From NCBI GenBank assembly GCA_937875805.1, contig CALFHG010000047.1:1-6064 (forward strand): 6,064 nucleotides of DNA, given 5' to 3'. The translations under genes were made by a program, and so were the position numbers. Positions 1-5,751 of this stretch are shown here, one piece after another. Positions within the stretch are counted from its first letter, which is position 1. Every line of letters begins with the position of its first letter. Below the pieces are notes generated by a model that saw only the letters and a list, made by a program, of their open reading frames with translations, had not been told where the DNA came from and did no database searches. The DNA comes from an uncultured Nitrosopumilaceae archaeon. Lineage in GTDB: Archaea; Thermoproteota; Nitrososphaeria; Nitrososphaerales; Nitrosopumilaceae.

Positions 1-309
1 TCTATCTTCAATTTTTTTTACTGCAATGTTTGATAACCCTTCAATTGCAATTTGCGCTTCACCTAATTCTGCAACAGAGTCATCACCATATTCTAAAAGC
101 ACTCTGTTGTAAAATTCTTCACCTCTACTTTTATTTTGTAAAAATTCATCAAGAAAAATTCGTCTCATACTTTTGTCAGTTCGACTATACCTTGACATCA
201 ATGCACCACGATCTACTTGTCGTGGAGTAATTATTGCAAAGACATTGCCTTCTGTATTTGAAAAGTGATCTGATAGAATCTTTTTTTCTTTAATTGAGAA
301 TTCTGACAA
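1..309 (-). CDS. ThyX-like (FAD-dependent thymidylate synthase family) protein, N-terminal 103 residues, cut by window edge
   Basis: This is the N-terminal part of a gene running off the left edge; I translated the minus strand by hand. Residues 34-55 ([10 protein letters not shown], then [11 protein letters not shown]) and 66-103 ([20 protein letters not shown] through [11 protein letters not shown]) resemble the archaeal and cyanobacterial ThyX-like branch of COG1351. Known ThyX enzymes make dTMP from dUMP using FAD and methylenetetrahydrofolate. Aligned from memory to Thermotoga ThyX, the YGDDSVAE segment matches HGHETPFE, and the place of the RHR signature falls at the EDR where the window ends, so normal synthase activity is doubtful. 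The start is a TTG at 309: an in-frame TGA lies six codons upstream, the next ATG would cut into the conserved block, and a TATA-like box sits 25 bases before it. It follows the 97-residue gene by 32 bases. Family fairly sure; activity not. Confidence 0.72.
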   Translation of the reverse strand, partial: MSEFSIKEKKILSDHFSNTEGNVFAIITPRQVDRGALMSRYSRTDKSMRRIFLDEFLQNKSRGEEFYNRVLLEYGDDSVAELGEAQIAIEGLSNIAVKKIEDR

Positions 310-329
310 TACTGATACGGTGTTTCACA

Positions 330-338
330 ATTATTAAT
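330..338 (-). promoter_or_regulatory. TATA-like box of the ThyX-like gene
   Basis: On the minus strand this reads ATTAATAAT, centred about 25 bases before the TTG at 309. That is the spacing expected if the transcript begins at the start codon. It lies in the 32-base gap after the 97-residue gene, so the ThyX-like gene may have its own promoter as well as read-through. Confidence 0.45.
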
Positions 339-341
339 AGT

Positions 342-635
342 CTATTTCTTTTTTCCAATTTGAATTAGATCGGGCCCTTTGTCTTTATTTTTATCTTGAC
401 CTTTTGCTTGCCATCTTAACAATACTTGTTTGAATGACTCCGCATCTGCTTCATTTTCAGTATACATTAATGTCGTAACCCAAAATCCTTTTTTTGCAGT
501 TTTCCCGCCAATTGAGTTCATCCAGAAATCATTTGGTAAAGTTGCCATTGACTTGTTATTTGGATCCTTTGTGGATTCAGTCCATAGACTGGCAACGAAA
601 TTTAAAATTTGTTCTAGTTCTTCTTTTTGAATCAT
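342..635 (-). CDS. Conserved-looking hypothetical protein, 97 residues
   Basis: I do not recognise the family. The protein begins MIQKEELEQILNF and looks soluble, with no signal peptide, membrane segment or Cys/His metal motif. The first 75 residues are mixed and aromatic-rich (LW at 17-18, DFW at 37-39, GFW at 50-52), suggesting a small folded alpha/beta domain. The tail from about 76 is very basic and polar (KGQDKNKDKG, ending GKKK), possibly a flexible or nucleic-acid-contacting end. Codon use is like the neighbours and the ATG at 635 has a TATA-like box 27 bases upstream, so I take it as a real gene. It diverges from cdvA across 133 bases and precedes the ThyX-like gene by 32 bases with no clear T-tract between, so the two may be partly co-transcribed. 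Function unknown. Confidence 0.75.
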   Translation of the reverse strand: MIQKEELEQILNFVASLWTESTKDPNNKSMATLPNDFWMNSIGGKTAKKGFWVTTLMYTENEADAESFKQVLLRWQAKGQDKNKDKGPDLIQIGKKK

Positions 636-657
636 GAGCCTACTATTTTGTCTCTAG

Positions 658-667
658 ATTTTAAAAT
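658..667 (-). promoter_or_regulatory. TATA-like box of the 97-residue gene
   Basis: The palindromic ATTTTAAAAT is centred 27 bases upstream of the ATG at 635, matching a leaderless archaeal promoter. Being palindromic it could also direct plus-strand transcription toward cdvA, with a leader of roughly 80 bases, but cdvA has a closer candidate box. Confidence 0.5.
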
Positions 668-742
668 TGCTACTAATCTGGCTGTGCCAAGTTGGTGAAT
701 TTAATCTCACTAAAACTAAAAACATTACTTACACTTTGTCGG

Positions 743-750
743 TTATACAA
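743..750 (+). promoter_or_regulatory. TATA-like box of cdvA
   Basis: TTATACAA is centred about 22-23 bases before the ATG at 769. The spacing suggests a leaderless transcript or one with only a few leader bases. There is no Shine-Dalgarno sequence ahead of the ATG, which supports that reading. Confidence 0.5.
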
Positions 751-768
751 ATCTCTAAAGCATCACAC

Positions 769-1647
769 ATGACAAACGACGATATCGAAATCATCGGTAA
801 AAATGTCAAAGACATGTACGGAACATTCATGGGTAAAGTCATAGGAACAATAACTGATATTGACGGTAGTATTCAATCCGTCGGAATTGACTGCGGTTCA
901 CAAGGATTACAGCAAATCCAATATGAACAATTAGTAGCTCAAGGAGAAGTTGTTATTTTTATTCCAAAATGGAGACTTGACTCACAAAGACTCATTCGTG
1001 AAAAACAATTAACTCTACGTCGATTGAAAGCATTGATTGACATCGTTTCAGAAAACGATGATATGAAAACAGATGCAGAAATCATTCATGAAAAATACAA
1101 GTCAAAACTTGTATCATTAGATGAAACAGAACGTGAAATCAAAGCAATACTAGACACAAGATTGATTGAGTTAGATGAACAAATGAAGTCTGCAAAAATG
1201 TTATCGTTTGATGCAAGAGTACAATACAAGAGCAATGAAATCTCTGATGCAACATTTGAGACCGTGAAATCATGCACAACTGAGGTAATTGAGCATGTAA
1301 CTCACGAAACAGCAGAAATCGCAAATGTAAAGAGTAGAATTGCAGACCTTGAATTGGAAGTGCAAGAGATAACAGAACAACCAACACCAGACATCCAAGA
1401 ATCAGCCGTTTCATATCTGGAGACTTCTGAACCACAACAAGTAGCTCAGACTGTACTTCCAGAAGTACCAACCCAATCATCGATAATACCTTCAGGACCA
1501 ATTGAAGCATCTGGTATCCCTATACCGGAACCTCATACGGAAACTGAAGTGACATTTGCATTCCCAGAACCACCCCAACAGGTGACAGCAGATACTTCAA
1601 ATGACGACAATGATAATGATTGGCTTGCACGAATGGAAGCACAATAA
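769..1647 (+). CDS. cdvA: Cell division protein CdvA (PRC-barrel, coiled coil), 292 residues
   Basis: CdvA is the archaea-specific part of the Cdv (ESCRT-III-like) division machinery. In Sulfolobales it binds DNA and membrane, forms filaments at mid-cell and recruits the ESCRT-III homologue CdvB. Residues about 7-70 form a PRC-barrel-like domain (IIGKNVKDMYGTFMGKVIG, ending VVIFIPKWRL). Residues about 72-203 are a charged, heptad-rich coiled coil. Residues 204-280 are a Pro/Gln/Thr/Ser-rich linker, and the protein ends acidic-then-amphipathic (NDNDWLARMEAQ). I chose the ATG at 769: the open frame reaches back to a TTG at 667, but those 34 extra residues look non-coding and overlap the promoter. 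No cdvB or cdvC lies nearby, consistent with dispersed cdv genes in thaumarchaea. Codons favour C endings for Ile, Asp, Tyr and Phe, unlike the neighbours. The name rests on domain order and resemblance to remembered thaumarchaeal CdvA. Confidence 0.85.
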   Translation: MTNDDIEIIGKNVKDMYGTFMGKVIGTITDIDGSIQSVGIDCGSQGLQQIQYEQLVAQGEVVIFIPKWRLDSQRLIREKQLTLRRLKALIDIVSENDDMKTDAEIIHEKYKSKLVSLDETEREIKAILDTRLIELDEQMKSAKMLSFDARVQYKSNEISDATFETVKSCTTEVIEHVTHETAEIANVKSRIADLELEVQEITEQPTPDIQESAVSYLETSEPQQVAQTVLPEVPTQSSIIPSGPIEASGIPIPEPHTETEVTFAFPEPPQQVTADTSNDDNDNDWLARMEAQ

Positions 1648-1667
1648 TTTTTTTATCTTATTTTTTT
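1648..1667 (+). terminator. T-tract terminator after cdvA
   Basis: Two runs of seven T (1648-1654 and 1661-1667) begin immediately after the cdvA stop codon, with no hairpin. Oligo-T without a stem is the usual archaeal intrinsic terminator. It separates cdvA from acs, which starts 36 bases further on. Confidence 0.6.
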
Positions 1668-1671
1668 AACA

Positions 1672-1680
1672 CTTAGAAAG
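1672..1680 (+). promoter_or_regulatory. Weak TATA-like box for acs
   Basis: CTTAGAAAG is centred about 27 bases before the ATG at 1703. The position is right for a leaderless promoter but the match is poor. I list it because the cdvA terminator just upstream implies that acs has its own promoter. Confidence 0.3.
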
Positions 1681-1702
1681 ATCTATCTTCATACACTTTT
1701 TG

Positions 1703-3622
1703 ATGTCTGAGACTTTTCATATTGGACTTGGAAATAATAACACAAGTTTAAGAAAAACGGCTAATGCTGATTTTGTGTCTTTTTGGGATGATCAGGCAAA
1801 GAATTTGTTTTGGTTTTCTACATGGGAAAAAACCCTTGATTGGAGGCCTCCATTTGCTAAGTGGTTTATTGGAGGCACGATTAATGCCTCGTATAATGCA
1901 CTGGATATCCACCAATCCTCAAAATCTGATAAATCTGCAATTCTATGGGAGGGTGAAAATGGTGAATCTAGAAATGTCACCTATGGTGAAATGTTCACTC
2001 AAGTTAAAAAATTGGCAAATGTACTCAAATCTTTGGATGTTCAAAGAGGGGATAGGGTTACAATTTATCTCCCTATGGTTCCAGAACTGCCAATTGCAAT
2101 GTTGGCATGTGCTAGAATTGGTGCCACTCATACTGTAATCTTTTCTGGGTTTAGTGCAACATCCATTAAAGATAGAGTTTATGATTCAAACTCCAAAGTC
2201 ATCATTACTGCTGATGGTGGATATAGACGGGGAAAAATTGTTCCTCTAAAAGATGTAATTGATGATGCAATTAAGGATCTTGATTTTGTAGAACATGTAA
2301 TTGTCCTTGAGCGAACAAAAAATAAAATTTCAATGTCATCTAAAGATAAACTATGGACTGAATTGATGAATGAATCCTCTGATTCATGTCCTGCTGAAGA
2401 ACTATCTAGTGATCATCCCCTTTACATTTTGTATACTTCTGGAACTACTGGAAAACCAAAAGGTGTTTTACATGGTACTGGGGGCTATTTGACACATTTG
2501 TATTCGACATTCAAATGGGCTTTTGACATTAAAGATTCTGATGTATTTTTTTGCACTGCAGATATTGGTTGGGTAACTGGCCATAGCTATGTGGTGTATG
2601 CTCCTCTACTTCACGGTGCAACACAAGTGATGTATGAAGGGGCTCCTGATTTTCCAGATGTATCTAGAATGTGGGATATTTTACAAAAGTACAAAGTTTC
2701 AATTTTTTACACTACTCCTACTGCTTTGAGAATGTTTATGAAATTCAGTGATGATATTCCAAACTCTTTTGATCTTTCATCATTAAGATTATTGGGAACC
2801 GTTGGAGAGCCAATAAACCCTAAAGTTTGGAAATGGTATTTCAAAACTATCGGAAAAGAAAAATGTCCTATCATTGATACATGGTGGCAAACTGAAACTG
2901 GAGGGATGTTAATTTCATCACTTCCTGGATTGGAAACTATTTCACTCAAACCTGGTTCTGGAACACTGCCTATTCCAGGCGTATCTATAGCAATAGTTGA
3001 TGAAAATGGGGATGATTTACCTGCTAACACCAAAGGATATCTTGTAATCAAAAATCCTTGGCCTGGAATGCTTTTGACGTTGTGGGGAGATGATGAAAAA
3101 TACAAAACCGTTTACTGGTCAAAATATGAAAATTATTACTATTCAGGTGACTATGCGAGAAAAGATGATGATGGTTATATCTGGTTATTGGGTCGTGCAG
3201 ATGATGTGCTAAAAGTTGCAGGTCATAGAATTGGAACTGCTGAACTTGAGAGTTGCATGGTGTCTCACCCGAGTGTTGCAGAATCTGCAGCATGTGGTAT
3301 TCCTGATGATATTAAAGGTGAGGTGATTATTGCATTTGTTGTTTTAAAACAAGGTGTTACAAAAAATTCTGATATTTTAGAAAAAGAGTTATCTGATAAA
3401 ATTAGAACTGATATCGGTGCAATCGCAACTCCTAAACAAATCTATTTTGTTTCAAAATTACCCAAAACTCGTAGTGGAAAAATAATGCGTAGATTACTAA
3501 AGGCAATTGGGAACAATGAAAAAATTGGTGATGTTAGTACTTTGGAAGATGGAGCAGCTGTAACTGAGGTTCAACAGGTATTTGATGAACTTCAAAAATC
3601 TATTAAGGCAAATTCTAGATGA
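1703..3622 (+). CDS. acs: Acetyl-CoA synthetase, AMP-forming, 639 residues
   Basis: It activates a short-chain acid, probably acetate, to acyl-CoA through an acyl-adenylate using ATP and CoA, in the cytoplasm. The full adenylate-forming (ANL) motif set is visible: YTSGTTGKPKG at 244-254 (ATP loop), GWVTGHSY around 290-296, DTWWQTETGG at 392-401, SGDYARKDDDG from 481, GRADDVLKVAGHR at 497-509 (hinge and C-domain), and TRSGKIMRR from 589 with the catalytic Lys593. V291, T292 and W395 match the Salmonella Acs acetate-pocket residues Val310, Thr311 and Trp414, pointing to acetate rather than a larger acid. Length is close to the usual 650. The ATG at 1703 is preferred over a TTG one codon earlier. 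In autotrophic thaumarchaea the 3-hydroxypropionate/4-hydroxybutyrate cycle uses ADP-forming ligases, so this enzyme probably salvages acetate; 3-hydroxypropionate cannot be excluded. Lys593 is acetylated to control many Acs enzymes; here that is inference. Confidence 0.93.
   Translation: MSETFHIGLGNNNTSLRKTANADFVSFWDDQAKNLFWFSTWEKTLDWRPPFAKWFIGGTINASYNALDIHQSSKSDKSAILWEGENGESRNVTYGEMFTQVKKLANVLKSLDVQRGDRVTIYLPMVPELPIAMLACARIGATHTVIFSGFSATSIKDRVYDSNSKVIITADGGYRRGKIVPLKDVIDDAIKDLDFVEHVIVLERTKNKISMSSKDKLWTELMNESSDSCPAEELSSDHPLYILYTSGTTGKPKGVLHGTGGYLTHLYSTFKWAFDIKDSDVFFCTADIGWVTGHSYVVYAPLLHGATQVMYEGAPDFPDVSRMWDILQKYKVSIFYTTPTALRMFMKFSDDIPNSFDLSSLRLLGTVGEPINPKVWKWYFKTIGKEKCPIIDTWWQTETGGMLISSLPGLETISLKPGSGTLPIPGVSIAIVDENGDDLPANTKGYLVIKNPWPGMLLTLWGDDEKYKTVYWSKYENYYYSGDYARKDDDGYIWLLGRADDVLKVAGHRIGTAELESCMVSHPSVAESAACGIPDDIKGEVIIAFVVLKQGVTKNSDILEKELSDKIRTDIGAIATPKQIYFVSKLPKTRSGKIMRRLLKAIGNNEKIGDVSTLEDGAAVTEVQQVFDELQKSIKANSR
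3594..3598 (-). terminator. Possible terminator of the PAS gene inside the acs 3' end
   Basis: The minus strand has five T here, 25 bases past the stop codon of the PAS gene and within acs codons. As there is no gap between the genes, the minus-strand transcript must end inside acs, and this is the nearest T-run. Weak. Confidence 0.25.
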
Positions 3623-4153
3623 TTATTTTTTTATTTTATTAAAATCAATACTTGATAACATCTCAAACATTTTTTTTAATCCATCATATTCTGATTTTGA
3701 ATTTTTATCCAATTGATTGTATTCTTTTTCTTTAATTTCATCCAATTTGGAATTTGATTCTTTGAAAAATACTTTATATTCTTTAATTTTTTCATCTGAC
3801 ATTTGTGCCAAATCAAAAATTACTGTATTGCTTCCCAACAAATTTTTATTTTCATCGTACAAGCTAGTTGCCTGTAAGAATCCTGAAAATATTTCACCAT
3901 TTTGTTTTTTGAATGTAATTTTCCTGTCTGTTACTTTACCTGTCTCAAACCATATTTTTAGTGAATCATTCATGTCCTTCCAGGCGTCTTTTGGGACATG
4001 TTCAAAGATTGGTTTACCTAGTATCTCTGATTTACCATATCCTAAATTTGCTGCATATGTGGAATTACAATCTAAAATTATGCCTATGGAGTTGATTCTT
4101 CTCCACATGATGGGTGCGTCTTTGAGCGTTTTTCTTGCTTCAGTTTGAGGCAT
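3623..4153 (-). CDS. Orphan PAS-domain protein with C-terminal coiled coil, 176 residues
   Basis: Residues about 15-115 form one PAS domain: the start GIILDCNSTYAANLGYG, then KSEILGKPIFEHVP, and the later strands DRKITFKKQNGEIFSGFLQAT and LLGSNTVIFDL. PAS domains bind small ligands or cofactors or mediate dimerisation. Residues about 118-168 are highly charged (Lys/Glu-rich) and probably a dimeric coiled coil. No histidine kinase, GGDEF, DNA-binding or membrane region follows, so it must act through a partner or as a stand-alone sensor or adaptor. The PAS type lacks an obvious haem or flavin signature and the ligand is unknown. The ATG at 4153 has a TATA-like box 27 bases upstream. It lies 39 bases downstream of fen1 and meets acs tail to tail with adjacent stop codons. 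A 143-residue plus-strand frame over the same DNA is its shadow. Confidence 0.85.
   Translation of the reverse strand: MPQTEARKTLKDAPIMWRRINSIGIILDCNSTYAANLGYGKSEILGKPIFEHVPKDAWKDMNDSLKIWFETGKVTDRKITFKKQNGEIFSGFLQATSLYDENKNLLGSNTVIFDLAQMSDEKIKEYKVFFKESNSKLDEIKEKEYNQLDKNSKSEYDGLKKMFEMLSSIDFNKIKK
3626..3637 (+). terminator. T-tract terminator of acs, inside the PAS gene 3' end
   Basis: Seven T, an A and four T start four bases after the acs stop codon. The same bases, read on the other strand, are the Lys/Ile codons of the PAS protein's C-terminal KIKK. The acs terminator is thus embedded in a coding region. Confidence 0.5.
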
Positions 4154-4175
4154 TTTTTAAAATTAGATGGACTAG

Positions 4176-4183
4176 TTATTAAA
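4176..4183 (-). promoter_or_regulatory. TATA-like box of the PAS gene
   Basis: On the minus strand this reads TTTAATAA, centred 27 bases upstream of the ATG at 4153 within the 39-base gap after fen1. The spacing fits a leaderless transcript, so the PAS gene need not depend on read-through from fen1. Confidence 0.55.
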
Positions 4184-4192
4184 TTGAATTTT

Positions 4193-5215
4193 TTAAAACC
4201 ACTGATCTAGGTTTTGACTCTTTTTCTCTAATGCTTTTTTCAATCTGTTCAATGTAGATTGTATTCTGTCTTCTGAAAAGCCCCTCTCTTTGACTAGGTA
4301 ATTTGTTATTCCTTCATAATTTACTTCATTAAATACAATTTCATCAACGTCTGCAACTTCTGGATTTAGAAATATCTTCCTTATTTGTTGAAAATCTATT
4401 TCTTCTAATTGTTCTTGAATCTGTGGAATGTCTTCCAATCTTGAATGCTGTTTAATTAGCTTCATTGCCGTTTTTGGACCAATTCTTTCAAAACCATTTG
4501 GATTAAAATCTGTGCCAATTAGAATTCCAACATCAATTAATTCTTCTCTAGACAATCCAATATTCTCTAAGGTTTTTTGAGTTTCAATAATTTCTGGAAG
4601 TACATCGATGTAGGTATTTCTATTTGGAATCTTACGTCTTCCACTACTTGTAAAATTTCTTACTAGTCTTTTTGCACCGCATAATATTGAATCATAATCT
4701 TGACTGGCAGAAGCATATGCTTGACCTGTATTTGTTAAATGAGCTGCAGTTGCTTCTCCTTCAGAAGGTGCTTCAATATATGGAATTCCAAAATGAGTGA
4801 GAAGTTGTTTTGATTCTTTTACCATCCCATCTTTCATACTGGTTGTTTGTTGTGCGAATTTTCTTGCATCTTCCATATTTCCTTCGGCAACTGCTTTTTC
4901 ATATTTTACAGTAGCATCTCTTTTGATTTGTTTTCTACGCTCAATTTCAGCCGTTTTCAGTGATGGGGGTTTTCCATCAAAAACATATACTGGTTGAATC
5001 CCTAATGATAGGAAATTTGTATTTCTATACAATAATCCACTTAGGTGACTGGTAATTCTTCCTTCAGAATCTGTTAACTGTAATCCATCTGCCCCCCTGA
5101 TACTTGCTAAAAACTGGTAGATTGCATTGTATGCGTCTATGGCAACTACTTTGTTGGAAAAGGCTTCAAGGGTAGTTTTCTCTCTAACTACTATGTCCTT
5201 TAGGTTTAATCCCAT
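4193..5215 (-). CDS. fen: Flap endonuclease 1 (FEN-1, XPG/RAD2 family), 340 residues
   Basis: It is a structure-specific 5' nuclease that removes 5' flaps and RNA primers during Okazaki-fragment maturation and long-patch base excision repair. The N-terminal XPG domain starts at MGLNLKDIV (Gly2 is conserved and needed after Met removal). The two-metal carboxylates sit exactly at the archaeal FEN-1 positions: D27 (AIDAYNA), D80 (VFDGKPP), E152 and E154 (APSEGEA), D173 and D175 (SQDYDS), D236 (IGTDFN). The helical arch spans about 90-135. A helix-two-turn-helix DNA-binding segment, [17 protein letters not shown], begins at 241. The last seven residues, QNLDQWF (334-340), are a canonical PCNA-interacting PIP box. 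Length is normal (usually 326-345) and no key residue is missing. The ATG at 5215 has a weak TATA-like box 26 bases upstream. The PAS gene lies 39 bases downstream. Confidence 0.97.
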   Translation of the reverse strand: MGLNLKDIVVREKTTLEAFSNKVVAIDAYNAIYQFLASIRGADGLQLTDSEGRITSHLSGLLYRNTNFLSLGIQPVYVFDGKPPSLKTAEIERRKQIKRDATVKYEKAVAEGNMEDARKFAQQTTSMKDGMVKESKQLLTHFGIPYIEAPSEGEATAAHLTNTGQAYASASQDYDSILCGAKRLVRNFTSSGRRKIPNRNTYIDVLPEIIETQKTLENIGLSREELIDVGILIGTDFNPNGFERIGPKTAMKLIKQHSRLEDIPQIQEQLEEIDFQQIRKIFLNPEVADVDEIVFNEVNYEGITNYLVKERGFSEDRIQSTLNRLKKALEKKSQNLDQWF

Positions 5216-5237
5216 AGAATTTGTTGCTATTTTGAGG

Positions 5238-5244
5238 TATTTTG
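5238..5244 (-). promoter_or_regulatory. Weak TATA-like box of fen1
   Basis: The minus strand reads CAAAATA, centred 26 bases before the ATG at 5215. The position matches the other leaderless promoters in the window, but the match is imperfect. Confidence 0.35.
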
Positions 5245-5419
5245 TGTTTATCTTTCAAAAATGATCGATGTTTTTGTTGTGTTGGTTTGAATTTAATTTC
5301 AATATGTAAATAATTCAATTATGGTTGTTGCTTCTTGACTTGGTTTCTTATTTGAAATATGGATTTTTGAAATGTGATGTATCTTTGATAATGCTGTCGC
5401 AAAAATTATTTTATGTTTG

Positions 5420-5442
5420 CTTTTTTTGAATCTAAAAAAAAG
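5420..5442. repeat. Perfect short inverted repeat, oligo-T / oligo-A, 8-base arms
   Basis: C followed by seven T (5420-5427) pairs with seven A followed by G (5435-5442) around a seven-base loop. T-runs on both strands mean it could act as a two-way terminator. No recognised gene ends here on either strand, so its role is unknown, and a pure A/T stem is weak. Confidence 0.5.
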
Positions 5443-5505
5443 AAATTTAAAAATTAATTCTGTGATATTGATAATAGTTGATCTTGTTCTTCTTTTCTAA
5501 TTTGC

Positions 5506-5513
5506 TTTATTAT
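5506..5513 (+). promoter_or_regulatory. TATA-like box of tRNA-Ser
   Basis: TTTATTAT is centred about 26 bases before the first tRNA base at 5535. This is the normal archaeal TATA distance and implies that transcription starts at or near the mature 5' end, with almost no leader. Confidence 0.5.
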
Positions 5514-5534
5514 GGAGTTATTCTGATGATTGTT

Positions 5535-5616
5535 GCCGAGATAGCCAAGTAGTACGGCGGCCGTCTCGAAAACGGCTACGCGCAAGCGTGCGGGGGTTCG
5601 AGTCCCTCTCTCGGCG
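5535..5616 (+). tRNA. tRNA-Ser, anticodon CGA
   Basis: A complete class II tRNA folds by eye. The acceptor stem is GCCGAGA with TCTCGGC, and the D stem is GCC/GGC. The anticodon stem GCCGT/ACGGC holds the loop CTCGAAA, giving anticodon CGA (5567-5569), which reads UCG. The long variable arm has the stem ACGC/GCGT closed by a GCAA tetraloop. The T stem is GGGGG/CCCTC with one G-T pair and the loop TTCGAGT. The discriminator base is G (5616), as expected for serine. CCA is not encoded, and no intron is present. The D loop AAGTAGTAC fits A14, G15, A18, G19 and A21, so the nearly invariant G18 appears to be A. The long variable arm and G73 are the features seryl-tRNA synthetase recognises. Confidence 0.95.
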
Positions 5617-5617
5617 C

Positions 5618-5621
5618 TTTT
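5618..5621 (+). terminator. Short T-run after tRNA-Ser
   Basis: Four T directly after the tRNA, within the AT-rich CTTTTAAATTCTT, are the only terminator-like signal before the next gene's promoter. Confidence 0.3.
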
Positions 5622-5722
5622 AAATTCTTATTGTTTCTTGCTTAAAATTATAATTAGACTGAAATCTTGCTGCCAAAGAGCCAAAAATATTCCTACCTAG
5701 ATCATGACACTATTTCAAAATG

Positions 5723-5729
5723 TTTAAAG
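5723..5729 (+). promoter_or_regulatory. TATA-like box of the small zinc protein gene
   Basis: TTTAAAG is centred 26 bases before the ATG at 5752, fitting a leaderless transcript. It shows that this small gene is independent of the tRNA upstream. Confidence 0.55.
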
Positions 5730-5751
5730 TTGCACCACTATCCAATCCAGT

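Larger units (their letters stand above)
5216..5534. other. 319-base stretch with no convincing gene
   Basis: It lies between the divergently transcribed fen1 and tRNA-Ser. It holds the fen1 promoter at its left end, the tRNA promoter at its right end, and a perfect T/A inverted repeat at 5420-5442. The minus strand from 5496 to 5299 is open for 65 codons and ends in TGA, but it contains no ATG, GTG or TTG. Its last 35 codons have a protein-like residue mix (ALSKIHHISKIHIS, then KKPSQEATTIIELF). It could be a decayed gene or chance in AT-rich DNA. No other frame here looks coding, and I found no paired C/D box motifs. Confidence 0.6.

Noticed and set aside
30..230. 66-residue plus-strand frame
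   Set aside because: It lies opposite the ThyX-like coding region, whose conserved motifs are on the minus strand; its residue mix is typical of antisense AT-rich DNA.
667..768. Longer N-terminus of CdvA from the TTG at 667
   Set aside because: The 34 added residues look non-coding, overlap the probable cdvA TATA box, and precede an ATG that begins the conserved PRC-barrel.
1139..1510. 123-residue minus-strand frame opposite cdvA
   Set aside because: A Leu/Val-rich antisense shadow of the coiled coil and Gln/Pro-rich linker codons, with no promoter.
2707..3105. 132-residue minus-strand frame inside acs
   Set aside because: It overlaps the conserved acetyl-CoA synthetase motifs and has no independent support.
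3717..4148. 143-residue plus-strand frame opposite the PAS gene
   Set aside because: The minus strand encodes a clear PAS domain with its own promoter; the plus frame is Ser/Phe/Leu-rich in the way antisense shadows are here.
5523..5530. CTGATGAT resembling a C box just before the tRNA
   Set aside because: The base before TGATGA is not a purine, and I found no matching D box at a sensible distance, so a C/D guide RNA is not supported.
5458..5534. Minus-strand stretch reading NNSIIKQIRKEEQDQLL and ending in TAA
   Set aside because: It looks protein-like but has no start codon outside the tRNA; upstream it is simply the antisense of tRNA-Ser.
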